Origin: Homarus americanus
Lineage: Eukaryota > Arthropoda > Malacostraca > Decapoda > Nephropidae
Length of the DNA stretch: 64,000 nucleotides
NCBI RefSeq assembly: GCF_018991925.1
Contig: NW_024722158.1
Coordinates: 3,960,558-4,024,557 of the forward strand
Reading direction: 5' to 3'
The position numbers were made by a program, and so were the translations under genes. Below the pieces are notes generated by a model. It made no database searches. It was given only the letters and a program-made list of their open reading frames with translations, and was not told the origin of the DNA. Below, in pieces: positions 1 to 12,725 of the stretch (its first letter is position 1; each line of letters starts with the position of its first letter).

Positions 1-381
<381 letters not shown>

Positions 382-599
382 CAAAGCTTGTAGTACATTT
401 TGCCTAATCTGAGTAATTCAGTCTGGTCTTGACACTGAGGGTGGCATCACTTCTCACTGCCACGCAGGATCGAGGTTCATACACATCATAATCATTAACA
501 GCTGTATATGTGTAGAGGTCAGATTCACGTGGGTAATGAGGAGTTCACTCGACCGTCGGCTTGTATTGACAACCGTGTGAGGGGCTGGCTCTATTGGAT

Positions 600-840
600 A
601 GGGAGGTGTAAGGGATGGGGGAGGGGGACGAGTGGATGAGGGACGAGTGGATGAGGAGGGACGTGTGGATGGGGAAGGGGTGAGGGATGGGGGAGGGGGA
701 CGAGTGGATGGGGAGGGGGACGTGTGGATGGGGGAGGGGGTGTAAGGGATGGGGGAGGGGGACGAGTGGATGGGGAGGGGGACGTGTGGATGGGGGAAGG
801 GGACGTGTGGGTGATGGGGAAGGGGTGTAGGGGATGAGGG
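600..840. repeat. G-rich minisatellite, unit about 20 bp
   Basis: Imperfect tandem units built on GGGAGGGGGACGTGTGGATG. The minus strand reads as a Pro/Ser/His-rich open frame only because the unit lacks stops; I do not regard it as a gene. Confidence 0.85.
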
Positions 841-1194
841 AGGGTGTCATTATTAGATGGTGGGGGACGTGTAGGGGAATGGGGGTTATTCTGAATAGAT
901 GGGGAGGGACATCTTGGCGGTGGAGTGGGAAGGAGAAGGGTGGGGGACGATTGAGTGGGGAGGTGGGGGAAAAGGTGTGTGTATCGGGAAATTTTGACGG
1001 GATATAAGGATGGATGGGAAATTAGTCAGTGAGACGAGTAGGAGAGAGAGAGACACCACGGGCGTTGATGGTAGACCGCCTGGCGTGTGTGGGGGAAGTC
1101 ACTGTTGTGGAGGGGTCCTGTATGTAAATCTTATATTGATCTCTGGTGATTTAAAGATGTAAGATGACTTAGTACCTTAATCTGACACCAGTTA

Positions 1195-1236
<42 letters not shown>

Positions 1237-1644
1237 CATTCATTAACTCACGCATCCCCTGGAGCGTTAGTTTGAACGTTAACCGAGGCACTTAACGACC
1301 CCTTGAGCGGTAGGTTCAACCTTAACTGATACAATTTCCGTGTTAACTGAGACAATTTAGGTGTTAACCGAAGCAAACAACACCCCTCACTTGAGCATTA
1401 GTTTAAGGTGTTAACACAGACACCCAACGACCCCTGGAGCGGTAGTTAAGAGAGACAGCCACTCAAGCTGTAGTAAATCGGAGAAATCATCCACGAGGAT
1501 TACAAGTTGTGTGTAATTAATGATAAATTCCCAAGGCAGCTCAGAGGGGGATTTATACCATCAGCATTAGGATTAAGCTTAGTGTTGTTATATCCTGGGA
1601 TTAACGAGTCTCTGCTGCATTGTTTATACCCAGTTGTAGGTCCC
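841..1644. other. no gene seen; (CT)17 run inside
   Basis: Mixed-sequence DNA with a CT run at about 1198-1231 and a loosely repeated motif of the type TTAACCGAGGCA between 1270 and 1440. No exon, RNA gene or transposon end was recognised. Confidence 0.6.
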
Positions 1645-1705
1645 ACAACTAATAGGTCCCACAACTAATAGGTCCCATAACTAATAGGTCCCAGGATTAA
1701 TAGGT
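1636..1705. repeat. short tandem repeat, unit about 17 bp
   Basis: About four units of TAGGTCCCACAACTAA, the last ones diverged. Confidence 0.8.
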
Positions 1706-1719
1706 CCTTGAATTCAATG

Positions 1720-2050
1720 GTTTCAGGAGAGAGAGAGGAGGGGGTGGAGTGAGAGGAGAGGAAGATGAGAGAGAGGTGAAAGAGAGGGAGAGTGGATGAA
1801 GAGAGAGGAAAGGAGTGGGAGAAGAAGTGGAGTGAGAGAGAGGGAGGAAGTGAGTAAGCGAGAGAGAGGGGGTGAGTAAGAAAGAGAGAGGGAGAGAGAA
1901 CCCTAAAATATGTACGAGAGAAAGAGAGAGAGAGATACTTGTGTTATGGCCATTGTGTTAGTTCATGGAAGGACGCCCTGAAATATGTACGAGTCAGCCC
2001 AGGATGTGTCATGAGGGCCGGGCGTCACGTATGAGAGAGAGAGAGCGAGC
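1720..2050. repeat. purine-rich GA tract with diverged duplication
   Basis: Imperfect GAGA-rich DNA. The phrase CTGAAATATGTACGAG occurs near 1978 and a close match (CTAAAATATGTACGAG) near 1903, which suggests a local duplication. Confidence 0.6.
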
Positions 2051-2089
2051 GCACCAATAGCTAATGTGTTACGTCGTGAAGGGAGGTCA

Positions 2090-2365
2090 TATCTACAGGT
2101 CAGATAAGGTCACAGCTAGAAGGAGGGGTCAGGCAAGGTCACAAGAGGGTTGAGGTTAGGCAAGGTCACGTAAGGGGAGGTTGAGTGAGGTCAGGCAAGG
2201 TCACGTAAGGGGAAGCTGGGTGAGGAGGTCAGGCAGGTCACGTTAGGGAATCTGGGTGCTTCTGCGCTTCACGTTGCACAGGATGTAAAGGGGTGCCCAA
2301 TAAACTAGCCCCCTCGTGGGCAATCTAAAAAAAATCTAAATCTGAGGAGGTCACGTAAGGGGGGG
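2090..2365. repeat. AGGTCAGGCAAGGTCACGTAAGG-type repeats
   Basis: Several imperfect units combining AGGTCAGGCAAGGTCAC and GTAAGGGG. The repeated AGGTCA half-site resembles a nuclear-receptor half-site, but tandem duplication explains it more simply. Confidence 0.65.
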
Positions 2366-2518
2366 GGGGTTATAAGGTCCGGATTGTGTAAGTGTGAAGG
2401 ACTGGATATTCGGGTTATGTAAGTGTGTCTGGATTTTAAACCAGTGGAGCGCTGAGAGTGTGCGTGTGTGTTCCTCCACACACACAGGTAACTAATCACA
2501 GTCTCTCGTCCACCACAG

Positions 2519-2561
2519 GTGATCTGCCTGGACACACAGGATGACCAGCCTCTCTCGTCAG
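2519..2561 (+). CDS. possible 43-nt internal exon (unknown gene)
   Basis: The segment is bounded by a plausible acceptor (CCACCACAG) and a near-ideal donor (CAG then GTGAGT at 2562). It is open in frame 1 and would encode about 14 residues beginning VICLDTQDD. I do not recognise the peptide, and no neighbouring coding exon is visible, so the gene would lie mostly outside the window or in large introns. A chance pair of splice-like sites is a real alternative. Confidence 0.2.
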
Positions 2562-2938
2562 GTGAGTTAATTACTGTGTGAATATTTCTTTATAATACCT
2601 GTATATAAACTATTGTATCACTCACTCTAAATAAGTATCCTAACGATTTTGTGTGAGATAATATAGCACAATGGTTTTGACAACCATACCGAGACAATAA
2701 ATTACCATAGGGATGTGTGAGAGACTCCACCTTTGTGTCGTAACTTAACACAGTCAGTTATATTCTCTCTTATATCTCCATGTACGACAATAAATTAAAC
2801 CTTACGATCATTCCTGGAGACTCGGCGCCGCCCGTCGTGCCATCTGAAGCAGTGAGACCAACGTATGTGTAATGTCTTCCCACAGACCTCCTTCAAGGTC
2901 CCTCTCCACCTTCTCTTCCAGTGACATGACGGAGAAGG
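2562..2938. other. no gene seen
   Basis: AT-rich single-copy DNA with no recognisable coding segment, RNA gene or element end. Confidence 0.5.
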
Positions 2939-3105
2939 CTGGATTAAGCTGGGGAGGGCTGGACTAAGCTGGGGAGGGGTAGATTAGGCTGAGGAAGTCT
3001 GGATTAAACTGGGGACGATTGGCCTAAGCTGGGGAGGGTTGGGCTAAGCTGGGGAGGGCTGGACTAAGCTGGGGATGGGTAGAGTAAGCTGGGTAGCATC
3101 AACAG
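2939..3105. repeat. 20-bp minisatellite
   Basis: About eight units of GGACTAAGCTGGGGAGGGCT with substitutions. Confidence 0.9.
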
Positions 3106-3189
3106 TTTACCGTCAAGTGTAAGTTCAGCTTTAACATGGAGGACTCCGCCATAGTGTAGCAGAGGCCCCCCAGGTGAACTGACTGACAC

Positions 3190-3375
3190 CTGCTGACGCT
3201 TTTTCCTCCTGCTGCTGACGAAGATGCTGTTCCTGATACTGACCTTGTGGTGTTGGTGCTGACGTTGTGTTCCTGCTGACGACGATGATGATCCTGCTGA
3301 CAATGATTCTTGATAGGCTTCTATTACTGACGTTGTTCCTGCTGACAGTGATGCTGACGTTCCTGCTGACAATTA
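3190..3375. repeat. CTGCTGAC-rich degenerate repeat
   Basis: Repeated CTGCTGAC and TGACGTTG words in loose tandem. Both minus-strand frames over it are Ser/Thr-rich and repeat-driven. Confidence 0.6.
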
Positions 3376-3379
3376 CCAC

Positions 3380-4450
3380 AAAGCACAATACTAATATTCT
3401 CAACCAAATTTCCTACGATAATTATTACTTATACCTGAAATAAGTGTAATATTCACCTAAGATAATTCTCAAATGTTCTTAAGGTGAACATTTGCTCTTA
3501 AGTCAACGTGTACGAATGAACAGAAGAGATTTATATACTTAAGATTAAACAAGAATCAGGGATGAGTAATGAGAGAGAGAGAGAGCCCCGACCTGTGTAC
3601 AGAGTGGAAGGAAATAACGAAGAAGACACGAGAAGAGAGAGAGAGAGAGAGAGAGTTACCTCGGTAACTAAGCAGACGTCACAGGCTGGCATTGGCATCG
3701 TTTTAACCACGTGATTACCCAGATATCAATGTGAAGGGCAGAACCCACGCATACCCGGGACACTCAACACACACACACACACACACACATATCAAAGGAG
3801 GTAACAGGTGTGGTGGTAATAGTGGTAGTTGTGGTGGTAGTGATGGTAGAGGTACTGGTGGTAGTGGTAGCTATAATTAGTTAGGGCGGAGTGCGGGGGA
3901 GGCGTCGGCCATCGTCCCTGTCTCCCGTGTGTGTGTTCCACCTAACCCTTCTCTGTCTCTAGTACTCGCAACATTAAAAGGACCCCAAACACCGCCTGGC
4001 GATCGTTCGTGTGGTGAAGTAGCTCCCAAGTTGCCACTGTGACTAGTAGAGAGGATCGCCGGTGTAGGAATGAGTTGCTGAAGAGAACGCCAGGCACTGT
4101 TAACTGCTCGTGCTGGCAATGTTGTAAATGATAGGGTGGAATACATCATAGACCCAGGTTGGTGTAAATACTTCATTATTTACGTGTTGGCAACTGAGAG
4201 ACTTTCACCTAGTATTATTTCTGTTGATGTATAAATACTTTAATATTTACATCTTGGCAACTAGAGCTGTTGTCCTATAGTAGCAGCATCCGAGTTATAT
4301 AATAATGTTGACGTTATTTGTAAATACTCGCATTATTTACGTCTTGGCAACTGTACATTTGAATGGTGCCATATTTTGCCGCCTCCCAGTGACATCATTA
4401 TGTTGGAGGTAAATAGGCTTAGCATTTACGTCTTGGCAACTACGTCATTC

Positions 4451-4454
<4 letters not shown>
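3380..4454. other. no gene seen; short GA, CA and GGTAGT runs
   Basis: Contains GA runs near 3570 and 3635, a CA run near 3770-3789 and a GGTAGT tract near 3810-3870. From 4150 to 4440 a phrase like TAAATACTT..ATTTACGTCTTGGCAACT recurs four times roughly 80-110 bp apart, an old degenerate repeat. Confidence 0.55.

Positions 4455-4498
<44 letters not shown>
4455..4498. repeat. (GAT)n trinucleotide repeat
   Basis: Perfect GAT repeat of about 14 units, followed by a short GA run. Confidence 0.95.
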
Positions 4499-4499
<1 letters not shown>

Positions 4500-4846
4500 T
4501 AGTGTTAGATTAGAGAGAGAGAGAGAGAGCAATAAATACCCAAAGGTGTTGGTTAGTAGGAGGGTAGGTAAGGGAGCAAGATAAGGTATGTAGGTAAGGT
4601 GAGGTAATTAAGACGGAAGATAAGGTGAGGTTAATTAAGGTGCGGCAATTAAGGTACAAGGGTGACATTTTTACCATATTTATTGGCCATATAATATTCT
4701 TCCTCCCGCCCACACAATATTCCTGCTACCACCACCCACATATACAGCTGTGTGGTGCAGGTGGATGTGGGTGGAATCGCCTCAAGACACTCCACATGAG
4801 GCTTTAGTAGACAAGTGGAAGAGAGCGTAGCAATTCTCCTCATTCT

Positions 4847-4849
<3 letters not shown>

Positions 4850-4899
<50 letters not shown>

Positions 4900-5085
4900 T
4901 GAGTATATCGGTAAATCAGTATGCAGTGTATGGATGTTTGTATACGGAGACGTGTATGGATGTGTGTATGGATGTGTGTATGAGTGTGTATGGATGTGTG
5001 TGCGTGTCTATGGATAAGCGTATGTGTGTGTATAGATGTGCGTGTGTGTATGGATGAGCGTGTGTGTACGGATGAGTGAAGGTAT
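4850..5085. repeat. (CA)n followed by TGTATGGATG repeats
   Basis: A pure CA tract to about 4897, then TGTATGGATGTGTG-like units to about 5085. Long open frames on both strands are repeat artefacts. Confidence 0.9.
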
Positions 5086-5209
5086 TCACGGTCGTGGGTG
5101 TCGAGTATTTGTGAACTTGGCAAGATTACATGTGCCTATTTTGGACCCGTAGTGGCTGGCTGGTTGGTCGACTCACCCTGGTCGTTCTCTTACCCACGAC
5201 CTATTTCTA

Positions 5210-5768
<559 letters not shown>

Positions 5769-5957
5769 TTGTTTGTTTAATATTATAGGTCATTAGTTAA
5801 CACTTAACCAGAGAAAAAATCAATATTTGATTAGGTAAATACTACAATTAAATAGGTGATGTCTATAATTAGATGGGCCCGTAATTAATCAGTGACACCC
5901 ACCTGGATGTCTTGTGAGTGGCTGTACAGGTAAATAAATAAGCGAACAATAAGCCGC

Positions 5958-6050
5958 TTAGTGTCATGTGGTGTAGTGACAGCGTATAGTGGTGGTGTGT
6001 GTGTCATGTGGTGTAGTGACAGCGTATAGTGGTGTGTGTGTGTCATGTGG
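5958..6050. repeat. short direct repeat, unit about 45 bp
   Basis: The segment GTGTCATGTGGTGTAGTGAC with following AGCGTATAGTGGTG is present twice in tandem, with a partial third copy. Confidence 0.85.
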
Positions 6051-6399
6051 CCTTGACACTGTTGGCATGATGTTTGGCGGTCAGTGCCCCCCCCCCTCCC
6101 TCCTTCACCCCTTTCCTTCCCTTGTCGGTGTAAGTAAGTCCCCCTCCTCCCCCTGTCACTGGTAGTCCCTCCCTCCCTATCAGTGGTAGAGATCCCCTCC
6201 CTCCCCCTATCAGTGGTACCTAAGTCTCCCTCCGTTCCTTCCCCTGTTGCCCTCCGCCCCCCCCGTCCCCTCCTCCCCTCCTTGTCACTTCACATAAAAA
6301 ACTTGAGGTAGAAATTCCTTTAAACTTGTACTGTAGTTTTTTTTTTAGTTAATTTCTGTTTTTGTGGGTAAAATGTGTATGTGTTAGACCGAACCAGGT

Positions 6400-6605
6400 G
6401 TTAGTGTTAGTAGTAATGGTGTTAGTAGTGGTGGTAATGGTGGTAGTGTTAGTAGTAATGGTGGTAGTAGTGGTGGTAATGGTGGTAGTAGTGGTGGTAA
6501 TGGTGGTAGTAGTGGTGGTAATGGTGGTAGTAGTGGTGGTGGAGGTAGGTAGTGGTAATGAGAGTGGTATTGGTGGAGGTGGTGGTATGTGGGTTTTGGT
6601 TGAGT
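6400..6605. repeat. GGTAATGGTGGTAGTAGT minisatellite
   Basis: An 18-bp unit repeated about five times within a longer GGT/AGT-rich tract. The Val-rich plus-strand frame is not considered a gene. Confidence 0.92.
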
Positions 6606-6611
6606 AGAGTA

Positions 6612-6662
6612 CGTTAGGTTAGGTTGGTAGGTTAGGTTAGGTTAGGTTAGGTTAGGTTAGGG
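6612..6662. repeat. interstitial (TTAGG)n block
   Basis: Tandem TTAGG pentamers with one GTAGG interruption. TTAGG is the ancestral arthropod telomere unit; here it is internal, with unrelated DNA on both sides. Confidence 0.9.
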
Positions 6663-6849
6663 TAATACCTGAGTAATCAAATAAATCCCTAATTAATTCA
6701 ATAAATTTGTAACTTAATACATAACTGTTTGAATAAGTCAGTCAGTGAATAATGAAACGGGTGACTGACTCATTGCAAGTTCTGGTGAGTTGAGTAAGTG
6801 TTGAGTCACTTAACGAGTCACTGCTTCTTCTTAAAGTGTGGCGGTGAGT

Positions 6850-6852
<3 letters not shown>

Positions 6853-6900
<48 letters not shown>

Positions 6901-6978
6901 ACACACACAGATCAATGGAATATTCTCAGCCAGACCAGTGAGAGCGACGCACCTCTGATACGAACTAATAAACCCTTC

Positions 6979-7034
<56 letters not shown>
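6853..7034. repeat. (CA)n and (GT)n pair in inverted orientation
   Basis: A CA tract at about 6853-6908 and a GT tract at about 6981-7034 face each other across about 70 bp. Single-stranded DNA or RNA could fold into a long hairpin here. Confidence 0.9.
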
Positions 7035-7036
<2 letters not shown>

Positions 7037-7241
7037 CGAGGGATGTGTGTCAGGGCCAGCCTCCCATCCACGCACACATTTATAGTAAAAAAAATAATAA
7101 AAACAAAGACAACAATAACAACAGAAATAATCATAGTATAACAAGAACAACAACAACAGTAATAAAAACAACAAAACACAAACACTCTCCCCTAAATTTC
7201 TAAAACACGAATAATAAAAACTACATAAGTGAAGGTTAAGG

Positions 7242-7340
7242 GAGTGTCCGTACTAACGAGGGGGCCATAGCCAGGTATCCGTACTAACGAGGCATCGGTT
7301 TTAGCGAAGTTGTCCGTACTAACGAGGTGTCCGTACTAAC
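7242..7340. repeat. four copies of TCCGTACTAACGAGG
   Basis: The 15-mer TCCGTACTAACGAGG or a near match occurs at about 7247, 7278, 7313 and 7329, at unequal spacing. Each copy contains TACTAAC. Confidence 0.85.
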
Positions 7341-7529
7341 GCAGGGTTTTTTCTTGACCTAACTTCGTCTTGTGATGGAAGCTCCGTGACCTCCCCGCTC
7401 ACCTGACACGCACACAGGTAAGGTCATACAAGTCGCCGCACGGTTGGTGGCGAATGGCCTTCCTCTACACTAACCATTAATTCAGAACTTTATATTTCAT
7501 CTGATTTATTCTCATTATTTCGTGGTAAA

Positions 7530-8115
<586 letters not shown>

Positions 8116-8182
8116 TTGTCTTCTATGGCTGTTCATGTGTGTGTGTGAGAGAGAGCAGTGTATGTGTGTAAGTGTTTTATAA

Positions 8183-8185
<3 letters not shown>

Positions 8186-8280
<95 letters not shown>

Positions 8281-8368
8281 TGACCCAGTAAAACACTTTG
8301 GCCAAACACAGTATTTACGGCGTTGTACAGAAGTGTGTACAGGTGTGTCTCTTGGTACACCTGTTGTG

Positions 8369-8460
<92 letters not shown>

Positions 8461-8474
8461 CACCATTTTATCTG

Positions 8475-8505
<31 letters not shown>

Positions 8506-8506
8506 G
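8186..8506. repeat. (CA)n, (CT)n compound region
   Basis: CA tract at about 8186-8277, CT tract at about 8372-8458, and a further CT run at 8480-8505. Confidence 0.96.
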
Positions 8507-8569
8507 CCGTAGTGGTCGTGCAGGTTGAGGGGGTCGTGGTAGTCGTGCAGGGGAGGTACGGGTACCTCT

Positions 8570-9060
8570 CTTATTTTTCCTCCCCTTCTCTTCCCCTACT
8601 CCTCCTTCCCCTACTCCTCCTCCTCTTCCTTACCCTTTCCCCATTCGCCCTCCTTCCTCTCCCCTCCTCTTCGTTACCCTCTCCTCTGTTGCCGTCTTTC
8701 CTCTCTCTCTCTCCTCTCCCCCTCCTCTCTCTATCCCTCCTCATCCTTCTCCCCTCTTCTTCCTTACCCTCTCCTCTTTCACCCTCCTTCCTCTTCTCCC
8801 CTCCCCTCTCCTCCCCCTGTCTCCGTAAAAATCCGTGTGGTTTTGTGTTTTTGTTCATGTTTTGTGTTTTTGTTTACCGCGGCTGCTTCTCGTTTTCTAT
8901 GAGTCACGAATCGTGTTTCATTTGTTTGACCCAATTTGGTGGACGTAAAGTTATGTAGCGGTGTGCATGTGTGTGTGTGTGTTTTGCTTGTGTGTATGTG
9001 TGTGTGTTTTGTGTGTGTGTGTGTGTTTTTATCTGTGTGTGTTTGTGTGTGTGTGCGTGC
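8570..9060. other. polypyrimidine tract then GT-rich DNA, no gene
   Basis: CTCCTCCCC-rich to about 8825, with TTTTGTGTTTTTG words and GT-rich DNA to about 9055. No supported gene. Confidence 0.65.
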
Positions 9061-9435
9061 ATCTCCCGGGAGCCAGAGTGGTAAGCGCGCGCATGGGGAA
9101 GCTTGGTTGCACTGGGGGCTAGACTTGATCGATGACAAGCGTGTTCAGTTGGGCTTGAGCAGTGTTCGTGTTGGGGCCCGTCCACCACCCCTCGAGTCTT
9201 ATTCTCCCCAAACCTGTTCTTGTAACTCTTGTTCCCCTCTGCGTGTTCCTACCCGCCCGCCCGCCCACAAGCTTATCGTTGTGTCTCCTCTGGACGGAAA
9301 AAAAATAACCCCTCACTCCCACAACCCTTAAACCCCCCCTAACCCCACCCCTGACCCCCCTATACTGCCCCTTCAACCGTGATCACCGCCACCAGGATAC
9401 AGTGACCAACAGATGGAAAGAATACCTGGGAAGGT

Positions 9436-9617
9436 GTGACGAAACGGGATGCTACCGTGGACAGGAAGACCAGGGGCTCAGTGTCGTTGTTTAGACCTGT
9501 GTGTCGGCATCACTACCTCCCCGTCACCGCTGCTGAGGCCTCGCTAACAGGTCGTGTGCGTCGTGGTACAACAGCAGGCAGGCTCCTCTACAACGCCTCG
9601 CCACGCCACTCTCTCAG
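9436..9617 (+). other. possible exon end with strong donor
   Basis: Single-copy, GC-richer DNA open in one frame ends at CTCTCTCAG followed by GTAAGA (9618-9623), a strong donor match. The frame has no ATG and I do not recognise the peptide. It could be a non-coding or partly coding first exon of an unseen gene, even a distant 5' exon of the receptor at 39.7 kb. That is speculation; transcript data would decide. Confidence 0.18.
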
Positions 9618-9699
9618 GTAAGACATCCGGACTGCTCCTCCTTCTCCTTTATTCCTGTGGCTTTGATTGACATTTTCTCTCTCTAACTCTTCTCCCTAG

Positions 9700-10585
9700 A
9701 CCTGCCCCCTGCTGGAGGCTCGTTGGTCGTGGGCTGTAAGGTCGTGGGCTGGATGTTGTGTGCTGTAAGGTTGATGGTCGTGAGCCTTGGGTGAGTGGGT
9801 TGCAGGAGTGTGGGCTGCAGGGACGTGAGTTAAAAGAAAGTGGGCTGGAGGGGCGTGTGCTGCAAGATGATGGGCTGTAAAGTCGTGGGGCTTGAGGTGT
9901 CGTGGGCTGCAAGATGGGCAGTAAAGTCGTGAACCAAGTTATGAGTTTTAAGGTCGTGGGTTGGAAGTTGGTGAGGTGCTGGAGAGTGGGCTGCAGGGGC
10001 GTGGCTTTAAAGGATGTGGGTTGGAGGGGCGTGGGTTAGAAGCATGTGGACTGGAAGATGGTGTGCTGGAGGTACGTGGACTAGAAGGACGTGGGTTGGT
10101 AGGACGTGGGCTGGAAGGACATGGGGTGGAAGGATGTGGGTTGGAGGGTTGTGGGTTGCAGGGACGTGGGCTGGATGTGCGTGGACTGGAGGGGCGTGGA
10201 CTAGAAGATGGTGGGCTGGAGGGGAGTAGGTTGGAAGTCTGTGGACTAGAAGGTCGTGGGTTGGAAGGGCTTGGGTTGGAGGTACGTGGGTTGGAAGGAC
10301 GTTGGTTGAAAGGACGTTGTCTGGGGGTACGTGGGTTGGCAGGATGTGGGTTTGGAGGATCGTGGGTTGGAGAGACGTGAGTTGCAGGGTCGTGGGCTGG
10401 AGAGACGTGAGTTGGAAGGACGTGGGCTGGAGGGACGTGGGCTGGAGAGACGTGGGCTGGAGAGACGTGATTTGGGTCGTGGGGTAGAGAGATGTGAGTT
10501 GGAGAGTCGTGGGCTGGAAGGTCGTGGGTTGGAAAGTCTTGGGCTGGGAGGTAGTGGGTTGGAGTGTCCCAGCTCCTCCTAAGAC
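9700..10585. repeat. 15-bp-period GGGCTGGAAGGACGT minisatellite
   Basis: Some sixty degenerate 15-bp units. The period is a multiple of three, so open frames exist on both strands: Pro/Ser/Asn-Pro-Arg on minus, Gly-Leu-Glu-Gly-Arg on plus. The minus frame of about 235 residues (9948-10655) has a short non-repetitive N-terminus from flanking DNA. With both strands open, selection for protein is not supported. Confidence 0.9.
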
Positions 10586-10669
10586 TCCCAGTAAGACCGG
10601 GGCTCAGCACAAGGTCTTCTCGGCTTGACCTTTCCTCTTCTATTGATTTATTCATTTTTGATCTGGCGA

Positions 10670-11580
10670 GAGTCTCAGGCTGAGTCTTAACACGTGAGGC
10701 TGAGTCTTACACGTGATGGTGAGTCTTAACACGTGATGGTGTGAGTCTTAACACGTGATGGTGTGAGTCTTACAGATGGTGAGTCTTAACACGTGATGGT
10801 GTGAGTCTTAACACGTGAGGCTAAGTCTTACACGTGATGGTGAGTCTTAACACGTGATGGTGTGAGTCTTAACACGTGATGGTGTGAGTCAAACACGTGA
10901 TGGTGAGTCTTAACACGATGGTGAGTCTTAACACGTGATGGTGTGAGTCTTAATGGTGATCTTACACGTGATGGTGTGAGTCTTACACGTGATGGTGAGT
11001 CTTAACACGTGATGGTGTGAGTCTTACACGTGATGGTGAGTCTTAACACGTGATGGTGTGAGTCTTACACGTGATGGTGAGTCTTAACACGTGATGGTGT
11101 GAGTCTTACACGTGATGGTGAGTCTTAACACGTGATGGTGAGTCTTACACGTGGTGGTGAGTCTTACACGTGATGGTGAGTCTTAACACGTGATGGTGAT
11201 GGTGAGTCTTAACACGTGATGGTGTGAGTCTTACACGTGATGGTGAGTCTTAACACGTGATGGTGTGAGTCTTACACGTGATGGTGAGTCTTAACACGTG
11301 ATGGTGTGAGTCTTAACACGTGATGGTGAGTCACGTGATGGTGAGTCTTAACACGTGATGGTGTGAGTCTTACACGTGATGGTGAGTCTTAACAAGTGAT
11401 GGTGTGAGTCTTACACGTGATGGTGAGTCAACACGTGAGTCTTAACACGTGATGGTGTGAGTCTTACACGTGATGGTGAGTCTTAACACGTGATGGTGTG
11501 TCTTACACGTGATGGTGAGTCTTAATGGTGTGGAGTCTTACACGTGATGGTGAGTCTTAACACGTGATGGTGAGTCTTAT
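10670..11580. repeat. CACGTG satellite, 22+19 bp dimer units
   Basis: Dozens of units of the type GTGAGTCTTAACACGTGATG. In the middle of the array a 22-bp form (TTAACACGTG) and a 19-bp form (TTACACGTG) alternate regularly, giving a 41-bp higher-order dimer. Nearly every unit carries the palindromic E-box CACGTG. Confidence 0.95.
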
Positions 11581-11634
11581 CAGTGTTCTTCATTTGGCGC
11601 ATATGATGGTTGTTCATTTAGTTGGGCGGAAGGT

Positions 11635-12405
11635 ACCCACACATCCACACACATACCCACACACACACACACCACATACCCACACACACACACACACACA
11701 ACCCACATACCACACACACACCCACATCCACACACACAACATACTGTACACACATCCACACACACACCCACAACAACAACACAACAACATACCCACATAC
11801 ACGCACAACAACAACATACACACACACAACAACAACAACACCCACATACACGCACCCACAACAACAACAATACCCACATACGCACCCACAACAACAACAA
11901 CAACAACATACCCACATACACATACCAACAACAACAACATTACACACACAACAACAACAACAACAACATACCACACACACACAACAACATACCCAACACA
12001 CACAACAACAACATACCCATACACGCACCAACAACATACCCACATACACGCACCCAACAACAACAACAACATACCCACATACACACCCACAACAACAACA
12101 ACAACAACATACCACATACACGCACCCACAACAACAACAACATACCCACATACACGCACCCACAACAACAACAACATGCCCACATACACGCACCCACAAC
12201 AACAACAACATACCCACATACACGCACCCACAACAACAACAACAACATACATACCCACATACACCACACACAACACAACAACAACACATCCCCACCCGCC
12301 CACAACACAACAACAACACACTCCACCCGCCCACAACACAACAACAACAACAACACATCCCCCACCCGCCCACCACACAACACACCCCCACCCGCCCACA
12401 ACATA
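11635..12405. repeat. ACA/CAC minisatellite, unit about 35 bp
   Basis: Units combine ACATACCCACATACACGCACC with (CAA)n stretches, drifting to CCCGCCCAC-containing units near 12290-12400. Long frames are open on both strands and are artefacts. Confidence 0.93.
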
Positions 12406-12556
12406 TCCTTACCTTTGTCTCCCCGTATAATAGCCACAACTCTTAAACAGTTGTAGTGATGCAGGCGTCCACAACACTCCCTCGCCACAACACACGGAAG
12501 CTACAGGTTAATTAATGTGTTACAATTATCACCTGTAGTATGGGACTTATTAATAA

Positions 12557-12725
12557 GGTGGTGGTGGTGGTGATGATGATGGTGGTGGTGATGATGGTGA
12601 TGATGATGATGGTGGTGATAATGATGATGATGATGGTGGTGGTGGTGATGGTGGTGGTGATGATGATGATGATGATGGTGGTGATGATGGTGATGATGAT
12701 GATCGTGGTGATGGTTATGATGGTA
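12557..12725. repeat. GGTGAT trinucleotide-family repeat
   Basis: Interspersed GTG and ATG triplets; poly-His on the minus strand and Val/Met on plus are compositional. Confidence 0.93.

Noticed and set aside
6612..6662. Chromosome end indicated by TTAGG repeats
   Set aside because: The block is short and flanked by unrelated DNA; similar short blocks recur at many internal places.
9948..10655. Minus-strand Pro/Ser-rich open frame of 235 residues
   Set aside because: Produced by a 15-bp minisatellite that is also open on the plus strand; no domain, and its non-repetitive N-terminus is short.
11564..12446. Open frames of 260-290 residues on both strands
   Set aside because: They come from ACA/CAC and CAACAA repeats; several overlapping frames are open at once, which is composition, not coding.
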